From contig CANHCQ010000001.1 of assembly GCA_947459215.1 (NCBI GenBank), forward strand, positions 1-64,000: a stretch of DNA of 64,000 nt, in the 5' to 3' direction. A program made the position numbers and the translations under genes. Shown one piece after another: positions 27,448 to 35,925 of this stretch. Position 1 is the first letter of the stretch. Each line of letters opens with the position of its first letter. The notes beneath the pieces were generated by a model. That model made no database searches and was not told where the DNA came from. It worked only from the letters and a program-made list of their open reading frames with translations. The DNA comes from Phycisphaerales bacterium (GTDB lineage: Bacteria; Planctomycetota; Phycisphaerae; Phycisphaerales; UBA1924).

Positions 27448-28884
27448 TCAATGCTCCACCCGATGCCCCAACTTCGGGCTCAATGCGGCAAGCATCTTGT
27501 CGAGCGTCTTCTTGTCCTTGGCTTCGAGGTTCAGACGGAGCAAGGGCTCGGTGTTGCTCTTGCGGATGTTCGCCCACCAGCCGCCGTGGTCGCCCTTGAC
27601 GTTGAAGCAATCCACGGTGACGCCGTCGAGTTCGTCGACCGTGCCGTTCGCGGCCGAGCCCGGACCGTAGAGCTTCTTGATCTCGGCCAGGGCGCCGTCC
27701 TTGTCCTCGATGTTGAAGTTGATCTCACCGGACTGGGCGTAGCGGGCGATGGGTTTGATGAGCTCGCTGAGGCTCTTGTTGGTCTCGGCGAGGATGGTGA
27801 GGATCACGCTCATCGCGATCGCGCCGCTGTCGGCGTTGAAGTTGTCGCGGAAGTAGAAGTGGCCGGAGAGCTCGCCGCCGAAGATCGCGCCGCTGTCGGC
27901 CAGGGCGCCCTTCATGAACACGTGCCCGACGCGCCCACGGATGGGGCGGCCGCCGAGCTTGGTGATGTCCTCGGCCACCGCCTTGGTGGAGCGCAGGTCG
28001 TACGCGATCGCCGCACCCGGCTCCTTGTCGAGGAAGTACTTGGCGAGCAGTGCGGTGAGCACATCGCACCCGACGATGTTGCCCTTCTCATCCACCGCCA
28101 TGCAGCGGTCGGCGTCGCCGTCGTAACAGAAGCCCACGTCGGCCTTGTGCTTCAGCACCGCCTCCTGCGTCCACTTCATGTTGGCGGCCACCAGCGGGTT
28201 GGGCTCGTGCACGAACTGGCCCTTGGTGTTCTCAAAGTGCAGCGGGATGATCTCCAGGCCCGGCGCGGCACCCAGCGGCGACTCCTTGCCGAAGACCTTG
28301 GGAATCATCGTCCCCGCCATGCCGTTGCTGGCGTCGATGACGACCTTCAGCTTGCCCTTGGTGTGCAGGAACGAGCGCACGTGCTTGCAGTACGCGCTCC
28401 AAAGGTCGCGCTGCTCGACGCGGCCGCCCGCGGGCACCATCGTCTGCTTGTCGACCATGGCCGCCTGCTTGCGGATCTCGCCCAGGCCGGTGGCCTCGCC
28501 AACCGGCTTGGCCTTGCGCTTGGAGACCTTGAAGCCGTTGTAGTTCGGCGGGTTGTGGCTGGCGGTCACCATGATGCCGCCGGCGCAGTCCAGGTGGTTA
28601 ACGGCAAAGTAGATCATCGAGGTGTCGCACATGCCGACGTCGATGACATTGCCGCCCTGGTCGGTGATGCCCTTGATGAGAGCCTTGCTGAGTGAGGGCG
28701 AGCTGGTTCGCATGTCGCGGCCGACGACGATGTTCTTCATCATCGGGCTGGTCTCGCCTCCGGCGGCGGCGTCGGAGAGCAGGAACTTGCTCGCGCCGTA
28801 TCCGATCTGCCACGCGAGGTTCTCGTTGAGCAGGTCGGGGTAAGTGCCGCGCACGTCGTAGGCTTTGAAGATCCGTCCGAGCAT
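27448..28884 (-). CDS. Phosphomannomutase/phosphoglucomutase
   Basis: A 478-residue alpha-D-phosphohexomutase that interconverts hexose 1- and 6-phosphates for sugar-nucleotide and polysaccharide synthesis. All four family loops are visible: the phosphoserine loop TASHNP, the metal loop DGDADR, the sugar-binding loop GGELSGH, and the phosphate-binding loop RKSNTEPLLRLN. The start IFKAYDVRGTYP is typical of the AlgC/ManB branch. The ATG at 28884 follows AGGAG, and the longer upstream frame was discarded. It could be cotranscribed with the downstream P-loop ATPase, although a repeat separates them. Substrate preference cannot be read from sequence. Confidence 0.93.
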   Translation of the reverse strand: MLGRIFKAYDVRGTYPDLLNENLAWQIGYGASKFLLSDAAAGGETSPMMKNIVVGRDMRTSSPSLSKALIKGITDQGGNVIDVGMCDTSMIYFAVNHLDCAGGIMVTASHNPPNYNGFKVSKRKAKPVGEATGLGEIRKQAAMVDKQTMVPAGGRVEQRDLWSAYCKHVRSFLHTKGKLKVVIDASNGMAGTMIPKVFGKESPLGAAPGLEIIPLHFENTKGQFVHEPNPLVAANMKWTQEAVLKHKADVGFCYDGDADRCMAVDEKGNIVGCDVLTALLAKYFLDKEPGAAIAYDLRSTKAVAEDITKLGGRPIRGRVGHVFMKGALADSGAIFGGELSGHFYFRDNFNADSGAIAMSVILTILAETNKSLSELIKPIARYAQSGEINFNIEDKDGALAEIKKLYGPGSAANGTVDELDGVTVDCFNVKGDHGGWWANIRKSNTEPLLRLNLEAKDKKTLDKMLAALSPKLGHRVEH

Positions 28885-29075
28885 TCCTGTGAACTCCTGA
28901 AGGCGGCGGCGTCGGGCTGGGAGCCGCCGAGGGACACGCCGCCTGACAATGTCGGGCCGAACAGGCCGACGCGAAGAATAGCCGGAGACGATACCAAGCA
29001 GCGTCCGAACATCGATCGGCCAGCCGTGTTTGTCGATGACTTGCAACGCCAGCGGCGGCAACCGGTAGCGACTTC

Positions 29076-31208
29076 ATGGTGCGACCTTGTTCGTGGGTTG
29101 TGCTGGTGTCGTTGTCGGCCCCGGGCGGGGCGTTCGCGGCCGAACCCCCACGAGCGGAGAAGATTCCGCGCGAGACCGTCGTCCACGGCATCACGCTCCT
29201 GGACGACTACTTCTGGCTTCGCCAGAAGGATGATCCAACACTGGGGCCGAAGATCCTCGACCTGTTGCGGGCGGAGCGGGCGTACTGCGACGCCGCCATG
29301 GCGCACACCCAGCCTCTCCAGGACCGCCTCGCGGCCGAGATGCACGACCGTTTGCAGCCCGGCGATATCAGCGTGCCCGCCCGCAAGGGTGCGTGGCTCT
29401 ACTTCACCCGCTCGGTCGAAGGGCAGCCATTCCAGGTGCATTGCCGCCGACGCGTCCCCGACGGGGGGGAGCAGGTGATCATCGATCCCAACGTTGAAAG
29501 CAAAGGACAAACCGGCTTCGCGCTGGGGACGATCGAGATCTCGCCCGACGCCCGGATCGCCGCCATCCCCATCGATGTCGGGGGCGGCGAGCGCTACACG
29601 GTCCGCTTCCGCGATCTGACAGCCGACGCGTACCTGCCCGTCGAGATCGCCGACACGAACGGGCAGGTGGCGTGGGCCGCCGACAGCGCCACTGTCTTCT
29701 TTGCTCGGGCCGATGCCAAGAACCGGCCGTCGAAAGTGCTCCGTCGATCCATCGTGAGTCCGGACCCGGAGCGTTTGGTGTTCGAGGAACCCGACGAGGC
29801 CTTTCTCGTGGACCTCGCGTCCTCGCGCAGCGGGGCGTTTGTGCTGATCAACAGCGCGGCAAAGGACACGAGTGAATGCCGCGTGATCTCGACTTCGAAC
29901 CCGGAAGTCGAGCCTCGGGTCATCGAGCCGCGTCGCCGGGGCGTCGAATACTCGGTCGACCACCAGGCCGGTGAGTTCGTGATTCTGGTCAACGACACGG
30001 GCGCGAACTTCCGCCTGATCCGGACGCCGCAGGATGCGACGACGAGCTCGAACTGGCGCGAGATCATCGCCCACGATCCGCGGACGCTGCTCGAAAAGGT
30101 CGAGTGCTTCCGCGGGTTTGTCGCGGTGACCGCCCGCACGGGTGGCCTGCCCCGGCTCATGGTGCTGCCGAGCGGTGACGCCAAGAAGCCGCGCCCACCC
30201 TGGGACGTCACCATGTCCGAGCCCTCGTTCACCCTCTGGGGCTCGAAGAACCTCGACTTCGACGCGACAACGTACCGCTTCAACTACACGTCGCCGATCA
30301 CGCCGGTTTCCACGTTCGAGGTTGATGTGGTGACCCACGACAGGAGACTGCTCAAGCAGCAGCAGATCAAGGGTTTTGATCGCGAGCGGTACGCCGTCGA
30401 GGTAGCGCAGGTTCCATCACACGACGGGGCGATCGTGCTGATGACCATCGCCTACCGCAAGGACACCCCGCGGAATGGCACGGCACCCGCGTTGTTCTTT
30501 GGCTACGGCGCGTACGGCGTGCCGGTCTATCCCGCGTTCCGGAACGAGCAGCTCTCGCTGCTCGACCGAGGCTTTGTGCTCGCCGACGCCCACGTTCGGG
30601 GCGGGTCCGACAAAGGTCGCGATTGGTACACCGACGGCAAGCTTCGGCACAAGAAGAACACGTTCTTGGATTTCATCGCCTGCGCCGAGCATCTGGTGGC
30701 GAACAAGTACGCGGCGCCCAAGCGGGTCGCCGCCCACGGCGGATCCGCGGGCGGCACACTGATGGGCGCCGTGGTCACGATGCGACCTGATCTTTTCGGA
30801 GCGATCGTCGCGTACGTTCCGTTCGTGGACGTGGTAAGCACGATGCTCGATACCAGCATCGCCTACACGGTCAATGAGTTCGACGAGTGGGGCAATCCCG
30901 GTGCGAGCAAAGAAGACTTTGAGTACATGCTCTCGTACTCGCCATACGAGAACACACGTCCTGCGGCGTACCCGCCGATTCTCATTCTGGCCGGGTACAA
31001 CGATTCCCGCGTGCCGTATTGGGAGCCGGCCAAGTGGGCGCAGAGGCTCCGCGAGAACAACACCGCAACGACTCCGGTGCTGTTCCGCATCGATGTGGAC
31101 GCGGGTCATTTCGGTGCCGCCGACAAGAACAAAGCGATTCGGGAGGAAGCCTTTGTGAAGGCGTTCCTCCTCGAATCGCTTGGAGTGGAGACAGGTCCGA
31201 GGCCGTAG
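29076..31208 (+). CDS. Secreted prolyl oligopeptidase family protease (oligopeptidase B-like, S9A)
   Basis: A 710-residue serine peptidase. It starts with a short signal peptide (CSWVVLVSLSAPGGAFAA). The N-terminal beta-propeller follows, with the typical opening LLDDYFWLRQKDDPTL and DPNVESKGQTGFALGTIEISPD. The C-terminal alpha/beta-hydrolase domain holds GYGAYGVP and AHVRGGSDKGRDWY. Its triad is Ser in HGGSAGGTL, Asp in AGYNDSRVPY and His in DAGHFGAADK. Length and motifs match oligopeptidase B/PtrB. Export suggests scavenging of short peptides in the periplasm or outside. It is divergent from the phosphomannomutase gene. Confidence 0.93.
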   Translation: MVRPCSWVVLVSLSAPGGAFAAEPPRAEKIPRETVVHGITLLDDYFWLRQKDDPTLGPKILDLLRAERAYCDAAMAHTQPLQDRLAAEMHDRLQPGDISVPARKGAWLYFTRSVEGQPFQVHCRRRVPDGGEQVIIDPNVESKGQTGFALGTIEISPDARIAAIPIDVGGGERYTVRFRDLTADAYLPVEIADTNGQVAWAADSATVFFARADAKNRPSKVLRRSIVSPDPERLVFEEPDEAFLVDLASSRSGAFVLINSAAKDTSECRVISTSNPEVEPRVIEPRRRGVEYSVDHQAGEFVILVNDTGANFRLIRTPQDATTSSNWREIIAHDPRTLLEKVECFRGFVAVTARTGGLPRLMVLPSGDAKKPRPPWDVTMSEPSFTLWGSKNLDFDATTYRFNYTSPITPVSTFEVDVVTHDRRLLKQQQIKGFDRERYAVEVAQVPSHDGAIVLMTIAYRKDTPRNGTAPALFFGYGAYGVPVYPAFRNEQLSLLDRGFVLADAHVRGGSDKGRDWYTDGKLRHKKNTFLDFIACAEHLVANKYAAPKRVAAHGGSAGGTLMGAVVTMRPDLFGAIVAYVPFVDVVSTMLDTSIAYTVNEFDEWGNPGASKEDFEYMLSYSPYENTRPAAYPPILILAGYNDSRVPYWEPAKWAQRLRENNTATTPVLFRIDVDAGHFGAADKNKAIREEAFVKAFLLESLGVETGPRP

Positions 31209-31218
31209 CGCTCCGGCG

Positions 31219-32256
31219 TTACGGGCAGATCAGGTCGTTGTACGCGGCGGCGAAGATCGAGAAATCAGCGTCGTCCACGGTCCCGTCGCGGTTCAGGTCG
31301 GCCGGACAACCAAACGGCATGGTCGGCTCGTCGCACAGCAGCGTGTCGTACGCGAGGGCGAAGCTCGAGAAATCGGCATCGTCGACGAAGGTGTCGCGGT
31401 TGAGGTCGCCGACGCAGGCAACGGTGAAGAGTGTGGCGTAAGTGGCGTAGTCGTACGCGACGAGGCGGTTGAGCGTGCCGTCGAAGATCTGCGAGCGGCC
31501 GGAGAAGTACAGGAACGCGTTGTACGAGCGGCCGCGGGTGAGCGTGCCCGCGGGGACGGCGTGCGCCATGTCGGCAGCGTTGAAGCCGACCGAGTAGACG
31601 ACGCTGCCGGTGAGCGCGTCGTAGATGATCACGAAGTTGATGCCGAAATCCGCCGGCGCGGGTGCGGCCCAGGCGTTGAAGTCGAGCGCGAGGTCGAAGG
31701 CCGCGTTGGCGTTCTGCATCGCGATGATGGTCGCGGGTGTGTACGCGGGGACGCTGTCGGGCCAGTAGGGCTGGGCCTGTCGCGTCACGGTCACCTGCAC
31801 CGGCCCAAGCGTGCCGCCGCTGGCGTTGCACACATAGTCGCCCGCGGGGAACGACGCGAGCAGGCTGGGGTCGTCGAAGAACGGCTGCTGATAGAGGAAC
31901 GAACCGGGGCCGATGCTCGGCATCGGCAGCACGGTCGTGCCGTTGGGCAGTGTGAGCGTGGCGCTGGTGACGTCGCCGGGGTCGGCGGTGAGCCGAGCCG
32001 CTTAGTAATAGGAGTACGGGAATGTCGGTGGCGTGCCCGAGAACTGGTAGTAATAGTGGCTGTAGAAGACGTCAAGCCCGGTGACGGCGGCACGGGCCGA
32101 GGAAACGAGCACGCCCAACACCAGCACGATCCCGACGATCCACCAGTATCGGCGTGAGCGCGACGAGCCCGGTGCGGCCTTGGGCTCACCCTCGTTCTCC
32201 ACAATCGAATCAACCCACGCGCCAGGCAGCCGTTCAATCCGCTTCAGCATGAGCAT
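31219..32256 (-). pseudogene. Dockerin-tailed secreted protein interrupted by an in-frame TAA
   Basis: Two open segments lie in exactly the same frame. 32256-32002 encodes 84 residues with a membrane/export segment (YWWIVGIVLVLGVLVSSARAA), then Tyr-rich sequence, and ends at TAA (32004-32002). 32001-31219 continues without another stop and encodes AARLTADPGDVTSATLTLPN, a beta-rich domain, and a C-terminal pair of EF-hand-like repeats (DLNRDTFVDDADFSSFALAY and DLNRDGTVDDADFSIFAAAY) ending in Cys-Pro. The simplest reading is one gene of 346 codons with a nonsense change at codon 85, directly after a TAT-TAC Tyr pair. A sequencing error is possible. If it is real, the C-terminal part has no good start of its own. 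Confidence 0.75.
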
Positions 32257-32577
32257 GCCCCGAAGAAGCGGCCTCTCGCGTCATTGTCGTCGGGATCGGC
32301 CGGAACGCAAGGGGAAAAGCGAAGATCGTGGTGCGGTGGTTGAGCGGCGTGGCGACTGTTCAGATTGCGCTTGTTCCGACTGTGCCGGTCGAAGCGGCGG
32401 CCCGGCCTTTGGCGGCCGCGGGCGTCGAACCAGTGGTGGGGCACATAGCGATTGTGCGGTCAGGGACGGACTGAGAACCTCTGGGTGTCTCTCGGGCGTG
32501 CGGTGTGTTGAAGTGCGCATCTCTTGCCGTCGATTCCTACGGAGCCGGATGCATCGGCGTGGGAGGGATCGCAGCGC
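32257..32577. other. Intergenic region upstream of the pilus operon
   Basis: These 321 bp lie between the divergent dockerin-tailed gene and pilM. No gene, repeat or terminator is recognised. A GGGAGGG sequence at about 32561-32567 may serve the PilM start at 32578. Confidence 0.5.
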
Positions 32578-33705
32578 ATGTCGCTCGAATTGCTTCGAAA
32601 GCTCAATTCCGTCGGTCTGATGAAGCAGCTCTCGCCGGCTATCGGTGTGGACTTCGGCGTCGGCTCGCTCAAGCTCATCCAAGTCCAGCCGGGTCCGGTG
32701 CCGACGCTCATCGCAATCGCCCAGGTCGACACCCCCGACGAACTGGAAGCCGACCACGCCAAGCGGCTCGAATTCCAGCTTCAGCAGCTCCCCAGACTCA
32801 TCAAAAAGGGCGGCTTCAAGGGCAAACGCGTCGTTGCGTCGCTTCCCTCGTGGCAGCTCTTCTGCAAGCACCTGCAAGTTCAGAAGGTCGACGGCATTCC
32901 GCTGAGCCAGCTCATCGCTGCCGCCGTCGGTCAGCAGTGCGGCGTCGACCCCGCCGCCCTGGTCCTGCGTCACATCGAAGTCCCCGCTGGAGGAGCGAAG
33001 ACCGAGGTGATCGTGAACGCGGCGGCCCGGGCGGCGGTCGAGCACATGGTGCACACGATGCGCAAGGGCGGGCTTGAGCCCGTCGGGATGCACAGCGAGT
33101 TCGCCGCCGCCGAGAAGGCGTTTGAGATTGCCGCGGCCGAAGAGTCCGCTGCGGCGACGCTGTATTTGGACTTCGGTGTTCACACGACCAAGGCGATGAT
33201 CACGCACGCGAAGGACATCGTGTTCGAGCGCGTGATCGAGGTCGGTGGCCGGAGCCTCGACAGGGCTGTTGCCAAGCAACTCCGCTGCCCGCTGGCGGAG
33301 GCACGCCGCGCCCGCCGCAAGCTGCAGGAACTCGGCCCCGCCCAGGCCCCCGCGGGCGAGGGCATGGCGTTCCTGAAGAGTGCGCCGTCGGGCGCCGCCG
33401 ACGGGATCGATCTGCATGAGCCCCTGGAAATCCTCGCCGACGAGATCCGCATGAGCATGCGGTACCACGACGCGATGTTCACGGGCAAGCGGGTGGAGCG
33501 TGCCGTGTTTCTCGGTGGTGAGAGCAAGCACCAGGCCTTCGCGAAGGCGATCGCTCAGTCGGTGGGCATCGCCACCAAGCTCGCCGACCCGCTCGCGAAA
33601 GTCGCCCGCACCGGCAGTGAGCCGGCCCAAGGCGTCGATCTCAAGCAATCCCAACCCGGCTTCGGCGTCGCCCTTGGGCTGTGCCACTGTCCGGCGGACC
33701 TTTGA
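32578..33705 (+). CDS. pilM: Type IV pilus/type II secretion assembly ATPase-fold protein PilM
   Basis: A 375-residue actin-like protein of the PilM/GspL-N family that sits on the cytoplasmic face and binds the PilN N-terminus. It shows AIGVDFGVGSLKLIQV (phosphate-1-type loop), then VVASLPSWQLFCKHLQV, LYLDFGVHTTKAMITHAKDIVFERVIEVGG (phosphate-2), and ERAVFLGGESKHQAF (adenosine site). These four blocks are diagnostic. The start at MSLELLRKL (32578) is preferred over an upstream ATG because the extension is Pro/Asp-rich and unlike PilM. It is the first gene of a five-gene operon. Confidence 0.9.
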   Translation: MSLELLRKLNSVGLMKQLSPAIGVDFGVGSLKLIQVQPGPVPTLIAIAQVDTPDELEADHAKRLEFQLQQLPRLIKKGGFKGKRVVASLPSWQLFCKHLQVQKVDGIPLSQLIAAAVGQQCGVDPAALVLRHIEVPAGGAKTEVIVNAAARAAVEHMVHTMRKGGLEPVGMHSEFAAAEKAFEIAAAEESAAATLYLDFGVHTTKAMITHAKDIVFERVIEVGGRSLDRAVAKQLRCPLAEARRARRKLQELGPAQAPAGEGMAFLKSAPSGAADGIDLHEPLEILADEIRMSMRYHDAMFTGKRVERAVFLGGESKHQAFAKAIAQSVGIATKLADPLAKVARTGSEPAQGVDLKQSQPGFGVALGLCHCPADL

Positions 33706-33774
33706 CAACCGTCTCGCGTGTGTGTTGATTCGAGCTTCCCGACCGCCGTTTCCTGATCGCACCGGAGTCTACGA

Positions 33775-34611
33775 ATGAACCCGTTTCTGAGGCAGAACAA
33801 CGAGGCCGCGGCCGGCGCCAGCTTCCTTCCGCAGGACTATGTCGAGCGGCAGAGCTCGGCTCGCGCCAACGCCATGGCGCTGCTGCTGTTCGCCGTCGTC
33901 ATGGCCGGCGTGATCGCGGCGTTCTTCGTGACCACCCGCCGCTGGGAGTCGGTGCGTGCCCAGCAGAGCCAGGTGAACGAGCTGTACGCGCAGGAAGCCA
34001 AGAAGATCGAGCAGCTGAAGGCTCTCGAGGCTCAGCGTGCGCAGATGCTCGATAAGGCCGAGATCACCACCGCCCTCACCGAGCGCATCCCGCGGAGCAC
34101 GATGCTGGAGCAGATCGTCACCCGCTGCCCGGAGAACTCGATCGCGTTCGTCGAGATGGAGCTGAAGTCCAAACGCATCGACCCCCCGAAGGAAGAGCCC
34201 AAGGGTGACGCCAAGGGCAAGCCCGCGGTGAAGTCGCTGACCGCTGCCAAGAAGGATGACAAGAAGTCCGACTCAAAGCAGCCGGTGCGTGCGCCGCGCT
34301 TCGAGTACACGCTCACGATCAACGGCATCGCCCAGGCGAACACCGACGTGACCGACTTCCTTTCCAAGCTCGGAGAATGCAACCTGCTCGAGCGTCCCGA
34401 TCTGGCGTACATCGATACCACCACAATCGACAAGGCAACATTCCGCAAGTTCCAGATCACCTCGGGCCTGAGTTCGACCGTCGATGTGCGTCTGAACCCC
34501 AACGACACCAAGACCGCCGCAGCCGATGCCAAGTCGGACAGCAAGCCGGACGCGAAGGCGGCGGCCACGCAGACCGGTAAGGCGTCGGCCAGCGCCGACA
34601 AGGGGCAGTAA
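33775..34611 (+). CDS. pilN: PilN-like pilus assembly protein
   Basis: A 278-residue bitopic inner-membrane protein. The N-terminus NPFLRQNNEAAAGASFLPQDY contains the F-L-P-x-x-Y element by which PilN docks to PilM. It is followed by one membrane helix (AMALLLFAVVMAGVIAAFFV, about 36-55), a coiled coil, and a ferredoxin-like fold. That fold is interrupted by a Lys/Asp-rich insert (about 140-175), and the protein ends in an Ala/Lys/Asp-rich tail, making it longer than usual (about 200). It follows pilM by 69 bp and precedes pilO. The call rests on position and layout more than on sequence identity. Confidence 0.82.
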   Translation: MNPFLRQNNEAAAGASFLPQDYVERQSSARANAMALLLFAVVMAGVIAAFFVTTRRWESVRAQQSQVNELYAQEAKKIEQLKALEAQRAQMLDKAEITTALTERIPRSTMLEQIVTRCPENSIAFVEMELKSKRIDPPKEEPKGDAKGKPAVKSLTAAKKDDKKSDSKQPVRAPRFEYTLTINGIAQANTDVTDFLSKLGECNLLERPDLAYIDTTTIDKATFRKFQITSGLSSTVDVRLNPNDTKTAAADAKSDSKPDAKAAATQTGKASASADKGQ

Positions 34612-34654
34612 GTCACGGCCGTTCGGACTGACCACGTTTCTTCTGGAGTCACCC

Positions 34655-35200
34655 ATGCGACTCGGATTCCGCGAACTCTTGTTGTTGCTGATTCTGCTGG
34701 CGGTGCCGCTGAGCAGCTACTGGCTCGTCTTTCGCCCGGTGAACGCCGAGATCGATTCGGCCAAGGCCGAGGTCGAGCTGAAGCGTGATCGGCTGTCCAA
34801 GCTCCGCGATGAGACGGCACGCAACGCCGATCTTGAGAAGGAAAACAAGGACATCGCAGCGAGCATCTCCTCGTTCGAGGCCAAGCTGCCGAGCGCCAAG
34901 GACCTGGACTCGATCGTCCGCCAGGTCTCGGAGCTGGCGATGCTGCAGGGTCTCAGTGCGCCGACGGTCAAGAGCCTGAAGCCGGTGAAGGCAGCGATGT
35001 ACATGGAGCAGCCGCTGGAGATGAGCGTGCAGGGTAACTTCCGTGCCTTCCACGACTTCCTCCGCAAGCTTGAGCGGCTGCCCCGTATCACCAAGATCCC
35101 GGACATGAAGCTGAAGCGTGCCACCGACAAGAACGGGGACATGCAAGCGACGTTCACGCTGAGCATCTACTACGTTGACGAAGGGGTGAAGGGCTCATGA
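34655..35200 (+). CDS. pilO: PilO-like pilus assembly protein
   Basis: A 181-residue bitopic membrane protein that pairs with PilN in the alignment subcomplex. It begins RLGFRELLLLLILLAVPLSSYW (membrane helix), then a coiled coil (PVNAEIDSAKAEVELKRDRL). A small ferredoxin-like domain follows with PLEMSVQGNFRAFHDFLRKLERLPRI, the signature region of the PilO family. The ATG at 34655 was preferred; the frame is open further upstream but overlaps pilN and is Arg-rich. Its stop overlaps the next start by 4 nt. Confidence 0.88.
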   Translation: MRLGFRELLLLLILLAVPLSSYWLVFRPVNAEIDSAKAEVELKRDRLSKLRDETARNADLEKENKDIAASISSFEAKLPSAKDLDSIVRQVSELAMLQGLSAPTVKSLKPVKAAMYMEQPLEMSVQGNFRAFHDFLRKLERLPRITKIPDMKLKRATDKNGDMQATFTLSIYYVDEGVKGS

Positions 35201-35901
35201 ATCCCGCGAACAAGGAACGCCGTCTCCCGGGCGAAGCGCCCGCCGATGCCAACCAGTCGATGCCGGCCGCGTTCGCCGCGGGCCTGCAGGTGGCCGAGGC
35301 CAGCGGCCTGTCGGTGGCGCCGCGCAAGCGATTCAACACGCAGCACGTGATCATCGTGACGACGCTCGCGTTGTCCGCCGGCATGATCTACGGGATGCGC
35401 CGCTACGGCATGCAGTCGGGTCTGAAATTCGACACGACCGAGGTCGCCTACACCCGTGACGACGCGAATCACAGGCGGGCCGCGGAGTTCCAGAAGCTCG
35501 TCGCCCAGATGGGCGCCGCTGACAAGGAACTTCCCTCCGTCGACAAGAACCCCTTCAAGCTCATGGGAGCCGAGGCGGGCGACGCGACGGTGGACGCCGG
35601 TCCGGTCGTCGACGACGCGGCGGAGAAGGCGAAGCGCCTGGCCGCAGAGCGTGAGAAGGCCTTGGAGACCGAACTGACGGAACTCAAGCTCGGCAGCATC
35701 ATGATGGGTCGAGTCCCGCTCGCCCGCATCAACGACGAGCTGGTTCGAGTTGGCGACATGGCGGGCGAGAACTTCAAGATCGTTGCCATCGAGCCGCAGA
35801 CGGTGACGCTCGTCGCCGATGGGAAGAAGTTCACTCTGACGCTCGCCGACGAGCCTCAGCCCAAGGGCAAGGGCCCGAAGGCCAGAGACGGCGCGAAGTG
35901 A
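35197..35901 (+). CDS. PilP/GspC-like linker protein of the pilus operon
   Basis: A 234-residue protein with a cytoplasmic N-terminal stretch of about 48 residues, one membrane helix (VIIVTTLALSAGMIYGM), and a periplasmic part. The last about 70 residues (LKLGSIMMGRVPLARINDELVRVGDMAGENFKIVAIEPQTVTL) form a small beta domain like the HR domain of GspC or the PilP core, which contacts the secretin. It is translationally coupled to pilO (ATGA overlap). Unlike PilP it has no lipoprotein signal, so it is anchored by a helix as in GspC. The assignment comes from position and the C-terminal fold pattern. Confidence 0.75.
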   Translation: MNPANKERRLPGEAPADANQSMPAAFAAGLQVAEASGLSVAPRKRFNTQHVIIVTTLALSAGMIYGMRRYGMQSGLKFDTTEVAYTRDDANHRRAAEFQKLVAQMGAADKELPSVDKNPFKLMGAEAGDATVDAGPVVDDAAEKAKRLAAEREKALETELTELKLGSIMMGRVPLARINDELVRVGDMAGENFKIVAIEPQTVTLVADGKKFTLTLADEPQPKGKGPKARDGAK

Positions 35902-35925
35902 GTTGCAGGCAACGCGGAGCGTGGT

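Noticed and set aside
27100-28900. A defence island around the P-loop ATPase
   Set aside because: Neighbouring genes are metabolic (futalosine hydrolase, phosphomannomutase) and no nuclease, reverse transcriptase or other effector is seen.
31219-32256. Stop-codon readthrough as selenocysteine or pyrrolysine
   Set aside because: The interrupting codon is TAA, which neither system uses; a nonsense change or sequencing error is simpler.
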